Shown in pieces: positions 50,443 to 58,359 of a DNA stretch of 64,000 nucleotides. Source of the stretch: CAVRXZ01 sp963773035 (lineage in GTDB: Bacteria > Acidobacteriota > Vicinamibacteria > Vicinamibacterales > CAVVIG01). Location: NCBI GenBank assembly GCA_963773035.1, contig CAVYZX010000012.1, positions 310,001 through 374,000 of the forward strand, written 5' to 3'. A program made the position numbers and the translations under genes. How positions within the stretch are numbered: position 1 is the stretch's first letter; the number at the start of each line of letters is the position of its first letter. A model generated the notes under the pieces. That model was given only the letters and a program-made list of their open reading frames with translations. It was not told where the DNA came from and did not search any database.

Positions 50443-51189
50443 GTGCCGGGTTACGAGCCATTCCTGTTGTGCGACTTTCACGTTCACACGCGTTGGAGCG
50501 ACGGCCGGCTTTCGATTCGAGAGGTGGTCGACCTCTATGGACGGACCGAGCGCTTCGACGTGATTGCGATCACCGACCACATTCTGATGGCGCGCGACCT
50601 ATTGGCGCGGGCGGGACGCCTCGCGTCGCTCGGATATCGGCAATTCTCGGTGACTCCCGACCGATTCCAGGCGTACCTTGAGGAGATCGACACCGAGGCG
50701 CGTCGGGCCAAGCGTCTGTACGGCCTGCTGGTGATTCCCGGCGCCGAGATCACGCAGAATCACATCCGCAGCAAGAAGAATTCACACATCATCGGGCTGA
50801 ACCTCACCGAATACATCAGCGCCGACCAGCCGGCCGAAGAGATCTTGAAGGAGATTCGTCGGCAAGGCGCACTCAGCATCGCGTGCCATCCACATCATCG
50901 AACCACGCGGCGGGTCGAGATCGGGACGTGTTATCTCTGGGACCATCGCAAGCGACTGGTGGACCTCGTGGACGTGTGGGAAGCGGCCAATCGTGACGAC
51001 TTGTTCTCGGTGACGAGCCTCAAGCACTATCCGTACGTTGCCAGCAGCGATTTTCACAAGCGCAAGCACTTGTACTCGTGGAAGACGTTGTTGCGGTGTG
51101 AAAAGAACTGGGAGGCCATTGCGCACGCGTTGAGGGCGAACGTCGACGTCGCACTCACGCTGTATCGCAACGGCTCGTGGGCGGCGTAG
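50443..51189 (+). CDS. PHP-domain phosphoesterase
   Basis: A 248-residue metal-dependent phosphoesterase of the PHP family, GTG start. DFHVHTRWSDGRLS, AITDHILMARDL, PGAEITQNH, CHPHHRTT and ASSDFHKRKHL give the His/Asp metal ligands. It hydrolyses phosphate esters or phosphorylated sugars; the substrate is unknown. The one-base gap from the glycosyltransferase and the surrounding phosphate genes suggest a glyco-phosphate role. Confidence 0.88.
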   Translation: MPGYEPFLLCDFHVHTRWSDGRLSIREVVDLYGRTERFDVIAITDHILMARDLLARAGRLASLGYRQFSVTPDRFQAYLEEIDTEARRAKRLYGLLVIPGAEITQNHIRSKKNSHIIGLNLTEYISADQPAEEILKEIRRQGALSIACHPHHRTTRRVEIGTCYLWDHRKRLVDLVDVWEAANRDDLFSVTSLKHYPYVASSDFHKRKHLYSWKTLLRCEKNWEAIAHALRANVDVALTLYRNGSWAA

Positions 51190-51350
51190 ATTGATACCGG
51201 CCGGCGGCCGGTGACCGGTAAGAAGTGATCGCGGCCCTGGGGTGCAGAAACCCCTGACCCTCGATCAGCACTCTTTTTGCCGGACACCGGGCGCCGGCCG
51301 GTTCCAGGTTAGAATCGGTTCATCCGCACCATCGCTCCCGATTCGAACTC

Positions 51351-51830
51351 GTGACGTTCTTGTCGTGGCTCAGCCAAACGCCCCTAGCTGCGTGGGCCCG
51401 TGGCTCGGATTCTATCTGGGGATACCCGACCATCCTTTTTCTGCACACGTTCGGCCTGGCGATCCTGGTTGGACTGACCACGGCCATCGATTTTCGGGTC
51501 CTGGGCTTTACGGAGCACGTGCCGCTCGCTCTGCTTGATAGGTTCTTTCGATTTGTCTGGCTCGGCTTCTGGATCAACGCAGTGTCCGGAGTCCTCTTGT
51601 TGATGATTACCCCGACGAAAGCTCAAAACCCAATCTTCTTCATCAAGATGGCCCTGATCGTGGTTGGCGTGGTGAACATGTGGGCGATGAGGCGGCAGGT
51701 GTTTCGAAGATCCGGGATCGCGGCGTCCGGTTCATTCACCGGCAAGATGCTGGCCGTGACATCGCTCGTCGTGTGGGCCGCCGCTATCACAGCCGGTCGT
51801 TTGATGGCTTACTTAGGAAACACACGTTAG
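51351..51830 (+). CDS. Four-helix membrane protein, first of a pair
   Basis: A 159-residue membrane protein (GTG start) with four predicted helices. WGYPTILFLHTFGLAILVGL has a conserved His in the first helix; later WINAVSGVLLLMITP and AAAITAGRLMAYLG. Its neighbour (51843-52334) is a paralogue with the same layout. It resembles DUF6644-type proteins. Conserved membrane His could bind haem or quinone, which is speculation. Confidence 0.7.
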   Translation: MTFLSWLSQTPLAAWARGSDSIWGYPTILFLHTFGLAILVGLTTAIDFRVLGFTEHVPLALLDRFFRFVWLGFWINAVSGVLLLMITPTKAQNPIFFIKMALIVVGVVNMWAMRRQVFRRSGIAASGSFTGKMLAVTSLVVWAAAITAGRLMAYLGNTR

Positions 51831-51842
51831 ACTGCAACCGAC

Positions 51843-52334
51843 ATGGAGCCGTTCGCTCAGTGGATCGTCGGCACTCGAATGTCCGCGTTCGTGAACGACC
51901 ACTCCTGGGTCTGGCCGGCCTGCGAGACACTTCATTTCGTCGGCCTGGCCCTCGTCGTCGGCAACGTCGGGCTTCTCGATCTTCGGCTGCTCGGCGTCGA
52001 GAAGCGATTACCAGTGGCGCCGTTGAGCCGATTCGTCCGATGGGCCATTCTCGGCTTCGTGATCAACCTCGTGACCGGCATCGCGTTCTTTGTCGGAAAC
52101 CCGTTTCAGTACATCGCGAACGTGGCGTTCGGCTACAAGCTCGCGTTCATGGCGCTGGCGGGAATCAACGTCGCCGTGTTCTACGCGACCGGCATCTCGC
52201 GAAAGGTGCAGGCGCTCGGACCCGGAGACGACGCGCCATTTTCGGCCAAGGTTGTCGCCGGAGCGTCCCTGTTTCTTTGGATCGCGGTGATGTACATGGG
52301 CCGCATGCTGCCGTATATCGGTAATTCCTTCTAG
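51843..52334 (+). CDS. Four-helix membrane protein, second of a pair
   Basis: A 163-residue membrane protein. VWPACETLHFVGLALVVGNV is the counterpart of the His-containing first helix in the preceding protein, and GFVINLVTGIAFFVGNP and AVMYMGRMLPYIGN match the later helices. The two start 12 bases apart and probably act as a heterodimer. The minisatellite at 52360 follows. Confidence 0.7.
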   Translation: MEPFAQWIVGTRMSAFVNDHSWVWPACETLHFVGLALVVGNVGLLDLRLLGVEKRLPVAPLSRFVRWAILGFVINLVTGIAFFVGNPFQYIANVAFGYKLAFMALAGINVAVFYATGISRKVQALGPGDDAPFSAKVVAGASLFLWIAVMYMGRMLPYIGNSF

Positions 52335-52359
52335 CGGCCTTCTTCCTTTCGGCTCCCTT

Positions 52360-52431
52360 CCTGCCTCTCCCGCCCCTCCTGCCTTTCCCGCCGCTCCTGC
52401 CTTTCCCGCCCCTCCTGCCCCTCCCGCCTTT
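52360..52431. repeat. 9-bp minisatellite, eight pyrimidine-strand units
   Basis: Eight units such as cctgcctct, cccgcccct, cctgccttt and cccgccttt: the 9-bp GGCAGG family on the other strand. It lies 25 bases after the membrane protein gene. Confidence 0.85.
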
Positions 52432-52545
52432 CCGATCTCGCATACTGAATTTACCGGTACGTGCGGCTGAAGACACACGGCGATCAAGCGCTGCGCACAT
52501 GATGTGATGTGGCTGAGTCCCACATCTACTTCTTGGGAGTGGCAC

Positions 52546-52773
52546 ATGGGGGCAGGAAGAGGAGAGCTTCTCGAACGTATCCGAATGGAGTACCTCGAGA
52601 TGCCGGACCTTTGTCTCACGCGGTGGCAGGCAACACGGCTGTGGAACCTCGAGCCGACGATCTGCGATGACCTGCTCGCGGTCTTGGTTGGTGAGGGTTT
52701 TCTCGTCAAGACGAGAGAGGGTCTGTTCTTGCGACGCCACGACGACAGCGTGCGCCGATCCCTCTCGGCGTAA
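52546..52773 (+). CDS. Small winged-helix-like protein
   Basis: A 75-residue protein. ELLERIRMEYLEMPDLCLTRWQATRLWNLE followed by CDDLLAVLVGEGFLVKTREG reads as two helices and a wing, similar to the many small uncharacterised bacterial proteins with this layout. I chose ATG 52546 over 52504 because the conserved part begins there. It may bind DNA; function unknown. It directly precedes the phosphate-porin gene's regulatory region. Confidence 0.6.
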   Translation: MGAGRGELLERIRMEYLEMPDLCLTRWQATRLWNLEPTICDDLLAVLVGEGFLVKTREGLFLRRHDDSVRRSLSA

Positions 52774-52831
52774 GCTCGTCGGCAATTTTACGCAGACGTA
52801 ACATCTTTGAATCACACACGATACACACGAC

Positions 52832-52848
52832 CCTTAGGTTCGCCTTAG
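52832..52848. promoter_or_regulatory. Pho-box-like direct repeat CCTTAG
   Basis: CCTTAG at 52832-52837 and 52843-52848, 11 bp apart, in CCCTTAGGTTCGCCTTAG, 40 bases before the porin start. Seven-base repeats on an 11-bp period are the PhoB (Pho-box) layout. The porin and pstSCA operon follow. Confidence 0.45.
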
Positions 52849-52885
52849 ATCTTCTGAAGGGCGATCTCCCGGGGGAGGAGGCCTT

Positions 52886-54076
52886 TTGAAACTGCGACGA
52901 CGGATAGCGATCCATGCAGGAACGGGTTTCGTGGTATTGGCGCTTTTTGTCGGACGGGCGGCCGCCCAAGTCACGCCTGCGGCTGGCTATACGCCGCCGG
53001 ATGACACCCCAGCAATTCGGCTTGGCATGACCCTCTTTCCAGCGTACGTGTACCAGACGCAGCCGGAGATCACGGATGCAGACGGCAACAGCGTCGACCG
53101 GAACGCCTTCGACGTCCTTCGTGCCTACATCAACATCACCGGCCAAATCTCACATCTGGTCGCTTTCAGGATCACGCCCGACATCACGAGGCAGAGCAGC
53201 ATGCTCACGCTCGCGGCGGGCAATGCCGTTTCCCAAGACAGCCTGGTCTTTCGCATCAAATACGCCTACGCCCAGTTCAATCTGGACGATTGGATGACGC
53301 GGGGATCGTGGGTCCGGTTGGGGATCCAGCAGACGCCGTGGGTCGACTTCGAGGAAGGGATCTACCGGTATCGCTTTCAGGGGACCGTTTTCGCAGAACG
53401 AGTGCCGCTTCCGACGACGATGACGTCAGCCGACGCGGGTGTTTCATTCCACTACAACTTCGCCTCCAACTACGGAGACGTACATTTCGGCCTGTACAAC
53501 GGCGAGAACTACCAACGGGTCGAGGTCAACGATCAGAAAGGCTTTGAATTTCGCGGCACCGTGCGACCGTTCGCACGAGCTAAGCCGATCTTCCGAGGGT
53601 TTCGAGCGCATTTCGTTTGGTACGCTGACCACTATGCCAGTGGCGACGACCGCGACCGCGCGATGGGCAACGTGACATACGAGCACAACTACATCGTCGC
53701 CGGGTTCGACTACCTCAGCGCCAAGGATCAGCCGCTCGCAACCGCTGTGCGTGTCGAGAGCAACGGCTACTCAATATGGGCAACGCCGCGACTTCCGCGG
53801 CCGAACAACTCGTCGTGGGAAGCCCTGCTTCGATACGATCACTGGACCCCGAATACCTCAAACGATCTCGTGCCTCCGGCGACGTCTCCGCTTCCGGGCA
53901 CGACGGTGTTCGACGATCAGAAGCGGAACCGAACGATCTTCGGTGTAGCATACTGGTTTCCACATCAGGGAAATGTTAGTACCGCGATCCTTCTCGACTA
54001 CGACGCTGAAAGCTTCGACAACCTCACAACGAGGCCGACCAAAGTCGTTTCCATCCACGGCTTGCTGAACTTTTGA
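52886..54076 (+). CDS. Phosphate-selective-porin-like outer-membrane protein
   Basis: A 396-residue outer-membrane porin with a signal peptide and TTG start, preceded by GGGGGAGGAGG. Barrel features include RLGMTLFPAYVYQTQPE, AYINITGQISHLVAFRIT, WVRLGIQQTPWVDFEEG and a C-terminal aromatic strand. OprO/OprP-family resemblance is moderate. The 14-base gap to pstS and the Pho-box-like repeat make a role in phosphate entry likely. Confidence 0.78.
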   Translation: MKLRRRIAIHAGTGFVVLALFVGRAAAQVTPAAGYTPPDDTPAIRLGMTLFPAYVYQTQPEITDADGNSVDRNAFDVLRAYINITGQISHLVAFRITPDITRQSSMLTLAAGNAVSQDSLVFRIKYAYAQFNLDDWMTRGSWVRLGIQQTPWVDFEEGIYRYRFQGTVFAERVPLPTTMTSADAGVSFHYNFASNYGDVHFGLYNGENYQRVEVNDQKGFEFRGTVRPFARAKPIFRGFRAHFVWYADHYASGDDRDRAMGNVTYEHNYIVAGFDYLSAKDQPLATAVRVESNGYSIWATPRLPRPNNSSWEALLRYDHWTPNTSNDLVPPATSPLPGTTVFDDQKRNRTIFGVAYWFPHQGNVSTAILLDYDAESFDNLTTRPTKVVSIHGLLNF

Positions 54077-54090
54077 TGGAGGATCCATCG

Positions 54091-55119
54091 ATGAGCATCA
54101 TGAAGAAAATGTTGGTCGCGTTCGCTGCTGCCGCCGTCATGGTGGCCGGGGCGGCCGCGCAGAAGGTCCAAATCAACGGCGCCGGAGCAACGTTTCCGTA
54201 TCCGATCTATTCGAAGTGGTTCTCCGAGTACAACAAGGTCCATCCGAACGTCGAGATCAACTACCAGTCGATTGGATCGGGTGGCGGCATTCGTCAGGTG
54301 ACAAATCAAACCGTGTTTTTTGGCGCCACAGACGGGCCGATGACCCCGGACCAAATGCAGGCTGCTCCGGGCAAGCTCCTGCACTTTCCGATGGTATTGG
54401 GCGCTGTGGTGCCTGTGTACAACATTCCCAACATGCGGGCCGACCTGAAGTTCACCGGTGCGGTGCTCGCCGATATCTTCCTGGGTAAGATCACGAAGTG
54501 GAACGACCCGGCCATCATGAAGCTCAACGCGGGCGTCAATATTCCGGCGACGGATATCACCGTCGTGCACCGGTCGGACGGATCCGGCACGACCTACATC
54601 TGGGTCGATTACCTGGCCAAGATCTCGGCCGACTGGAAGACTAAGGTTGGCGTCGCTACGTCGGTGAACTGGCCGACTGGAGTCGGCGGTAAGGGCAATG
54701 AGGGCGTGGCTGGCTTGGTGTCTCAAACTCCGGGATCGCTCGGGTACGTCGAGTTGATTTATGCGCTGCAGAACAAGATCGGGTACGGGAGCGTCCAGAA
54801 CATCGATGGCGAGTTTGTCCCAGCAACGGTCCAATCGGTGACTGCCGCCGCTGCCGCCGCGGCCAATCAGATGCCGCCCGACTTCCGCGTGTCGATTACG
54901 AACGCCCCGGGCAAGGGCGTCTACCCGATCTCGTCCTTCACCTGGTTGCTCCTCTACGAGAATCCCAAGGACAAGGCACAAGCCAAAATCATGGTGGACT
55001 TCGTGAAGTGGGCGCTCAGTGACGGACAGAAATATTGCGCGGAGCTTGGCTATGCACCGCTGCCCGAAAGCGTCGTGAAACTCGAGTTGCAGGCGTTGGA
55101 CAAGATCAAAGTGTCGTAA
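54091..55119 (+). CDS. pstS: Phosphate ABC transporter substrate-binding protein
   Basis: A 342-residue PstS with a signal peptide (MSIMKKMLVAFAAAAVMVAG). INGAGATFPYPIYSKW, QSIGSGGGIRQVTN, FGATDGPM, HRSDGSGTTYIW and TPGSLGYVELIYAL are phosphate-site and family blocks. The ATG at 54091 is nine bases from GGAGG. It binds phosphate in the periplasm and delivers it to PstCA. It is followed by pstC and pstA but not pstB. Confidence 0.95.
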   Translation: MSIMKKMLVAFAAAAVMVAGAAAQKVQINGAGATFPYPIYSKWFSEYNKVHPNVEINYQSIGSGGGIRQVTNQTVFFGATDGPMTPDQMQAAPGKLLHFPMVLGAVVPVYNIPNMRADLKFTGAVLADIFLGKITKWNDPAIMKLNAGVNIPATDITVVHRSDGSGTTYIWVDYLAKISADWKTKVGVATSVNWPTGVGGKGNEGVAGLVSQTPGSLGYVELIYALQNKIGYGSVQNIDGEFVPATVQSVTAAAAAAANQMPPDFRVSITNAPGKGVYPISSFTWLLLYENPKDKAQAKIMVDFVKWALSDGQKYCAELGYAPLPESVVKLELQALDKIKVS

Positions 55120-55145
55120 CGGGTGTCACGGGACTATCCACGTCG

Positions 55146-56108
55146 ATGTCGTTGAAACGTTTGTCGCGTACGGATCTCGGATTCCGGGTGGGGACGGGCG
55201 CATTTGCGGTCGCGCTCGTCCTCATCGTCGCGGCAATCGGCGTTGAGCTCACGCGGGAATCGATGCTCTCGATCCAGAAGTTCGGTTTCGACTTCTGGAG
55301 GACGCAGACGTGGGACCCGGTTGCCGGCGACTTCGGGGCCCTGCCGTTCATTTGGGGCACGTTGTACTCATCGATGCTGGCGCTCGCGCTGGCGACACCG
55401 GTCGCGTTGGGCATCGCCGTGTTCATTGCCGAATTGTGCCCGGCAAGGCTCCAACAGCCGTTGGTCTTTCTGACCGAACTCCTGGCAGCTATCCCCTCTA
55501 TCGTGTACGGGCTGTGGGGAATCTTCGTGCTCGTGCCCGCGATCCGTGCCGTTGAGGTATGGACACCGGCCGCCCTCAAGCAGTTCCCGTTGTTTACGGG
55601 GCCGCCGGTGGGTGTCGGCATGCTCACCGCAGGTGTGATTCTCGCCGTCATGATCGTTCCATTCACGTCGTCGGTGGCCCGGGAGGTGTTGAGGTCGGTG
55701 CCGCTATCGCAGCGCGAAGGCGCTTATGCGCTGGGCGCGACGCGGTATGAGGCTATTCGCGCGACGTTGTATTACGCACGGACCGGTATTGTCGGAGCCG
55801 TCATGCTGGGCTTCGGCCGAGCCTTGGGAGAGACGATGGCGGTGACGATGGTGATCGGGAACAATCCCAGGATCTCCGCCTCTCTATTTGCGCCGCAGCA
55901 CACGATGGCTGCGGTGATCGCGAACGAATTCACCGAGGCCGATACCGATCTCTACCTGCACGCGCTGGTCGAGATCGGCTTGGTGCTTTTCATTATCACG
56001 TTGATCATCAACGTGTTCTCGCGGCTGCTCATCTGGGGCATGGCCCAGCGTGAATCACGACCGCGTGCCACAACCGCGACCGTGCCTGCAGCGGAGTCTG
56101 CGGCGTGA
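55146..56108 (+). CDS. pstC: Phosphate ABC transporter permease PstC
   Basis: A 320-residue inner-membrane permease. ELLAAIPSIVYGLWGIFVLVP and GATRYEAIRATLYYARTGIVG (EAA loop), RALGETMAVTMVIGN are PstC signatures. The stop overlaps the GTG of pstA. The ATG at 55146 is chosen; slightly earlier GTG alternatives exist. Confidence 0.94.
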   Translation: MSLKRLSRTDLGFRVGTGAFAVALVLIVAAIGVELTRESMLSIQKFGFDFWRTQTWDPVAGDFGALPFIWGTLYSSMLALALATPVALGIAVFIAELCPARLQQPLVFLTELLAAIPSIVYGLWGIFVLVPAIRAVEVWTPAALKQFPLFTGPPVGVGMLTAGVILAVMIVPFTSSVAREVLRSVPLSQREGAYALGATRYEAIRATLYYARTGIVGAVMLGFGRALGETMAVTMVIGNNPRISASLFAPQHTMAAVIANEFTEADTDLYLHALVEIGLVLFIITLIINVFSRLLIWGMAQRESRPRATTATVPAAESAA

Positions 56109-56953
56109 ACAATACGACGCTCCGCAAGATCAAGTCTTCGCTGGTCGTCGGTTTCTGTGGCCTTTCCATCCTGATCGCATTGGTGCCGCTGGTGTTCATT
56201 CTTTCTTTCGTCATCAGCGAAGGCATTCAGGCGTTGAATTTCGAGTTCTTCACCAACATGCCCAAGCCCGTCGGAGAGCCAGGCGGCGGCATGGCAAACG
56301 CGATCGTGGGCACGCTCATTATCACCGGGCTCGGCTCGATGTTCGCCATCCCGATTGGGATCATGAGCGGGACGTACATGTCCGAATATGCCGGGAGCCG
56401 CTTGGCATCACTGGTGCGTTTTGCGGCCGATACGCTCAATGGCGTGCCATCCATCGTCATCGGCGTGTTTGTCTACGCGATCGTGGTGCTCCCCGTTCGT
56501 CAGTTCAGCGCGATAGCGGGTGGTGTGGCGCTCGGGATCATGATGATTCCAATCATCGCACGCACGACAGAAGAGTTGTTGCTGCTCGTGCCCGGCACGA
56601 TGCGGGAGGGGGCGCTGGCGCTTGGCGCCACGCGTGCACGAGCGGTCTTTTCCGTGGTTTTGCCTGCGGCGCTTCCAGGGATCATCACGGGTATCATGCT
56701 CGCACTCGCCAGGATAGCAGGGGAGACTGCCCCTCTGCTCTTTACGTCCTTCAATAATCGGTTCTTTACGACGAAGTTGACGCAGCCGATTTCGAGCTTG
56801 ACGGTGCAGGTTTTCACCTACGCCATCTCGCCTTACGCTGACTGGCACCGTCAGGCCTGGGCCGGCGCGCTCGTCCTGGTGATGCTCGTCTTGCTGTGCT
56901 CCGTCTTCGCCCGGCTGAGCACGAGGCGTCTCCAGGCCATGAACCGGGGATAG
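56105..56953 (+). CDS. pstA: Phosphate ABC transporter permease PstA
   Basis: A 282-residue inner-membrane permease starting at GTG. TLNGVPSIVIGVFVYAIVV, GATRARAVFSVVLPAALPG and RIAGETAPLLFTSF are PstA signatures. It forms the channel with PstC. The operon ends here with no pstB or phoU; those are at 42.1-43.6 kb on the minus strand. Confidence 0.94.
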   Translation: MNNTTLRKIKSSLVVGFCGLSILIALVPLVFILSFVISEGIQALNFEFFTNMPKPVGEPGGGMANAIVGTLIITGLGSMFAIPIGIMSGTYMSEYAGSRLASLVRFAADTLNGVPSIVIGVFVYAIVVLPVRQFSAIAGGVALGIMMIPIIARTTEELLLLVPGTMREGALALGATRARAVFSVVLPAALPGIITGIMLALARIAGETAPLLFTSFNNRFFTTKLTQPISSLTVQVFTYAISPYADWHRQAWAGALVLVMLVLLCSVFARLSTRRLQAMNRG

Positions 56954-56971
56954 ACTTGCGTCGTCGAGGTT

Positions 56972-56998
56972 CCTGGTTCCTCGTGCCAGGTTCCTGGT
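56972..56998. repeat. GGTTCCTGG low-complexity repeat
   Basis: ggttcctggttcctcgtgcc followed by aggttcctgg, three copies of GGTTCCT, in the short gap between pstA and the convergent glgC end. A small dispersed repeat. Confidence 0.5.
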
Positions 56999-57006
56999 GG
57001 GTGCCG

Positions 57007-58287
57007 CTACAGTCTCGTTCCAGCAGGAATCACGCCGTCCTTGGGCACGATAACGATTCCGTTTCGGATGAAGTACCCGTCGCCATTGGCTTCGTCAACT
57101 CCGGATTCGTTGACGATCCGGACCCCGTCGCCGATGCGGGCGTTCTTGTCCACAATCACGCGATCGAGTACGACGTCGCGCCCGACACCAAGCCGGGGCC
57201 GATCGCCTCTGAGGGGGGCTTCCTGATCGGCCTCGTAGAAATCCGCGCCGAGTAGGATGGACCGCCGAATCTGAGCGCCGGCCTGGACAATCGTTCGAAT
57301 ACCGACGACCGATTCCTCGACATGACAGTGATCGAGATCGCAGCCGTCGGCGACGATTGCCTCGCGGAGATCGCAATCGCTGAATCGGCTTCCCGGAAGG
57401 AACCGCGGGTGCGTATAAATCGGTCGGTTCGAATCGTAGAAGCGGAACGGCGATCGAGGCCGCGTCAACAGGATGTTGGCGTCGTAGAACGACGCCACAG
57501 TTCCGACGTCGGCCCAGTAGCCGCGGAAGAGATAAGGCGTCACGCGATAGCGGTCCAAGGCAAGCGGAATGACCTCGCGACCGAAGTCCGTCGAGGAGAG
57601 CTGTTCAAGCACATCCAGCAGGACCTCGCGTGAGAAGACGTAGATGCCCATCGAGGCGACGAATGGCGTGTCCGCGCTTTGTGGCGCCACCGTCGCGCCC
57701 CGAGGAAGGCTCTGGCGGATCTCGGCGAGCCGGCTCGGCGACGGTTTCTCTTCGAATCCGACGATCTGGCCGCCGCGGTCGAATTGGAAAATCCCCATCC
57801 CAGAGGCCTCTTCGGCCGCCACTGGCTTCGCGGCAATCGTGATGTCCGCCTTGCGATCGATGTGTGCGTCGACCAGGTCGGCGTAATCCATCCGGTACAG
57901 GTGATCGCCGGCCAGGATCAGGTAGTAGTCGGCCTCGTGGCGTCCGAAATGACGCGCCGCTCGACGAACGGCATCAGCTGTGCCTTGGAACCAGTTCGAG
58001 TTGTCTGGCGTCTGCTCGGCCGCGATGATCTCTACGAATCCATGGCTGAACAGGTCCATCCGATATGTCTGACCGATATGGCGATTGAGAGACGCCGAGT
58101 TGAACTGGGTGAGGACGTAGATTCGCCGGATATCGGCGTGCAGACAGTTGCTGATGGGGATATCAATCAGCCGGTACTGGCCCCCGATCGGCACGGCGGG
58201 CTTGGACCGAAGCTGCGTGAGCGGAAACAGGCGCGATCCCTGGCCGCCGCCGAGGATGAGCGCAAGAACTTCATTGTTGACAAGCAC
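57007..58287 (-). CDS. glgC: Glucose-1-phosphate adenylyltransferase
   Basis: A 426-residue ADP-glucose pyrophosphorylase, GTG start. LALILGGGQGSRLFPLT, RSKPAVPIGGQYRLIDIPI and GTADAVRRA are nucleotide-binding blocks; YLILAGDHLYRMDY and GIYVFSREVL the sugar site; the C-terminal left-handed helix follows with CDLREAIVADGCDL. It makes ADP-glucose for glycogen. It converges on pstA and lies directly before the PhoR-type kinase gene on the same strand. Confidence 0.95.
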   Translation of the reverse strand: MLVNNEVLALILGGGQGSRLFPLTQLRSKPAVPIGGQYRLIDIPISNCLHADIRRIYVLTQFNSASLNRHIGQTYRMDLFSHGFVEIIAAEQTPDNSNWFQGTADAVRRAARHFGRHEADYYLILAGDHLYRMDYADLVDAHIDRKADITIAAKPVAAEEASGMGIFQFDRGGQIVGFEEKPSPSRLAEIRQSLPRGATVAPQSADTPFVASMGIYVFSREVLLDVLEQLSSTDFGREVIPLALDRYRVTPYLFRGYWADVGTVASFYDANILLTRPRSPFRFYDSNRPIYTHPRFLPGSRFSDCDLREAIVADGCDLDHCHVEESVVGIRTIVQAGAQIRRSILLGADFYEADQEAPLRGDRPRLGVGRDVVLDRVIVDKNARIGDGVRIVNESGVDEANGDGYFIRNGIVIVPKDGVIPAGTRL

Positions 58288-58334
58288 GTGGAGTCGCCAT
58301 GGTACACCCGCCGACGAATCCGTTCCACTTGAGT

Positions 58335-58358
58335 GGCAATTTTGAATTGCTAATTGCC
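58335..58358. repeat. Inverted repeat GGCAATT/AATTGCC
   Basis: GGCAATT at 58335-58341 and AATTGCC at 58352-58358, directly downstream of the kinase stop on the minus strand. A small member of the CAATTGCC family also at 19358-19387; it may terminate the kinase transcript. Confidence 0.55.
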
Positions 58359-58359
58359 G

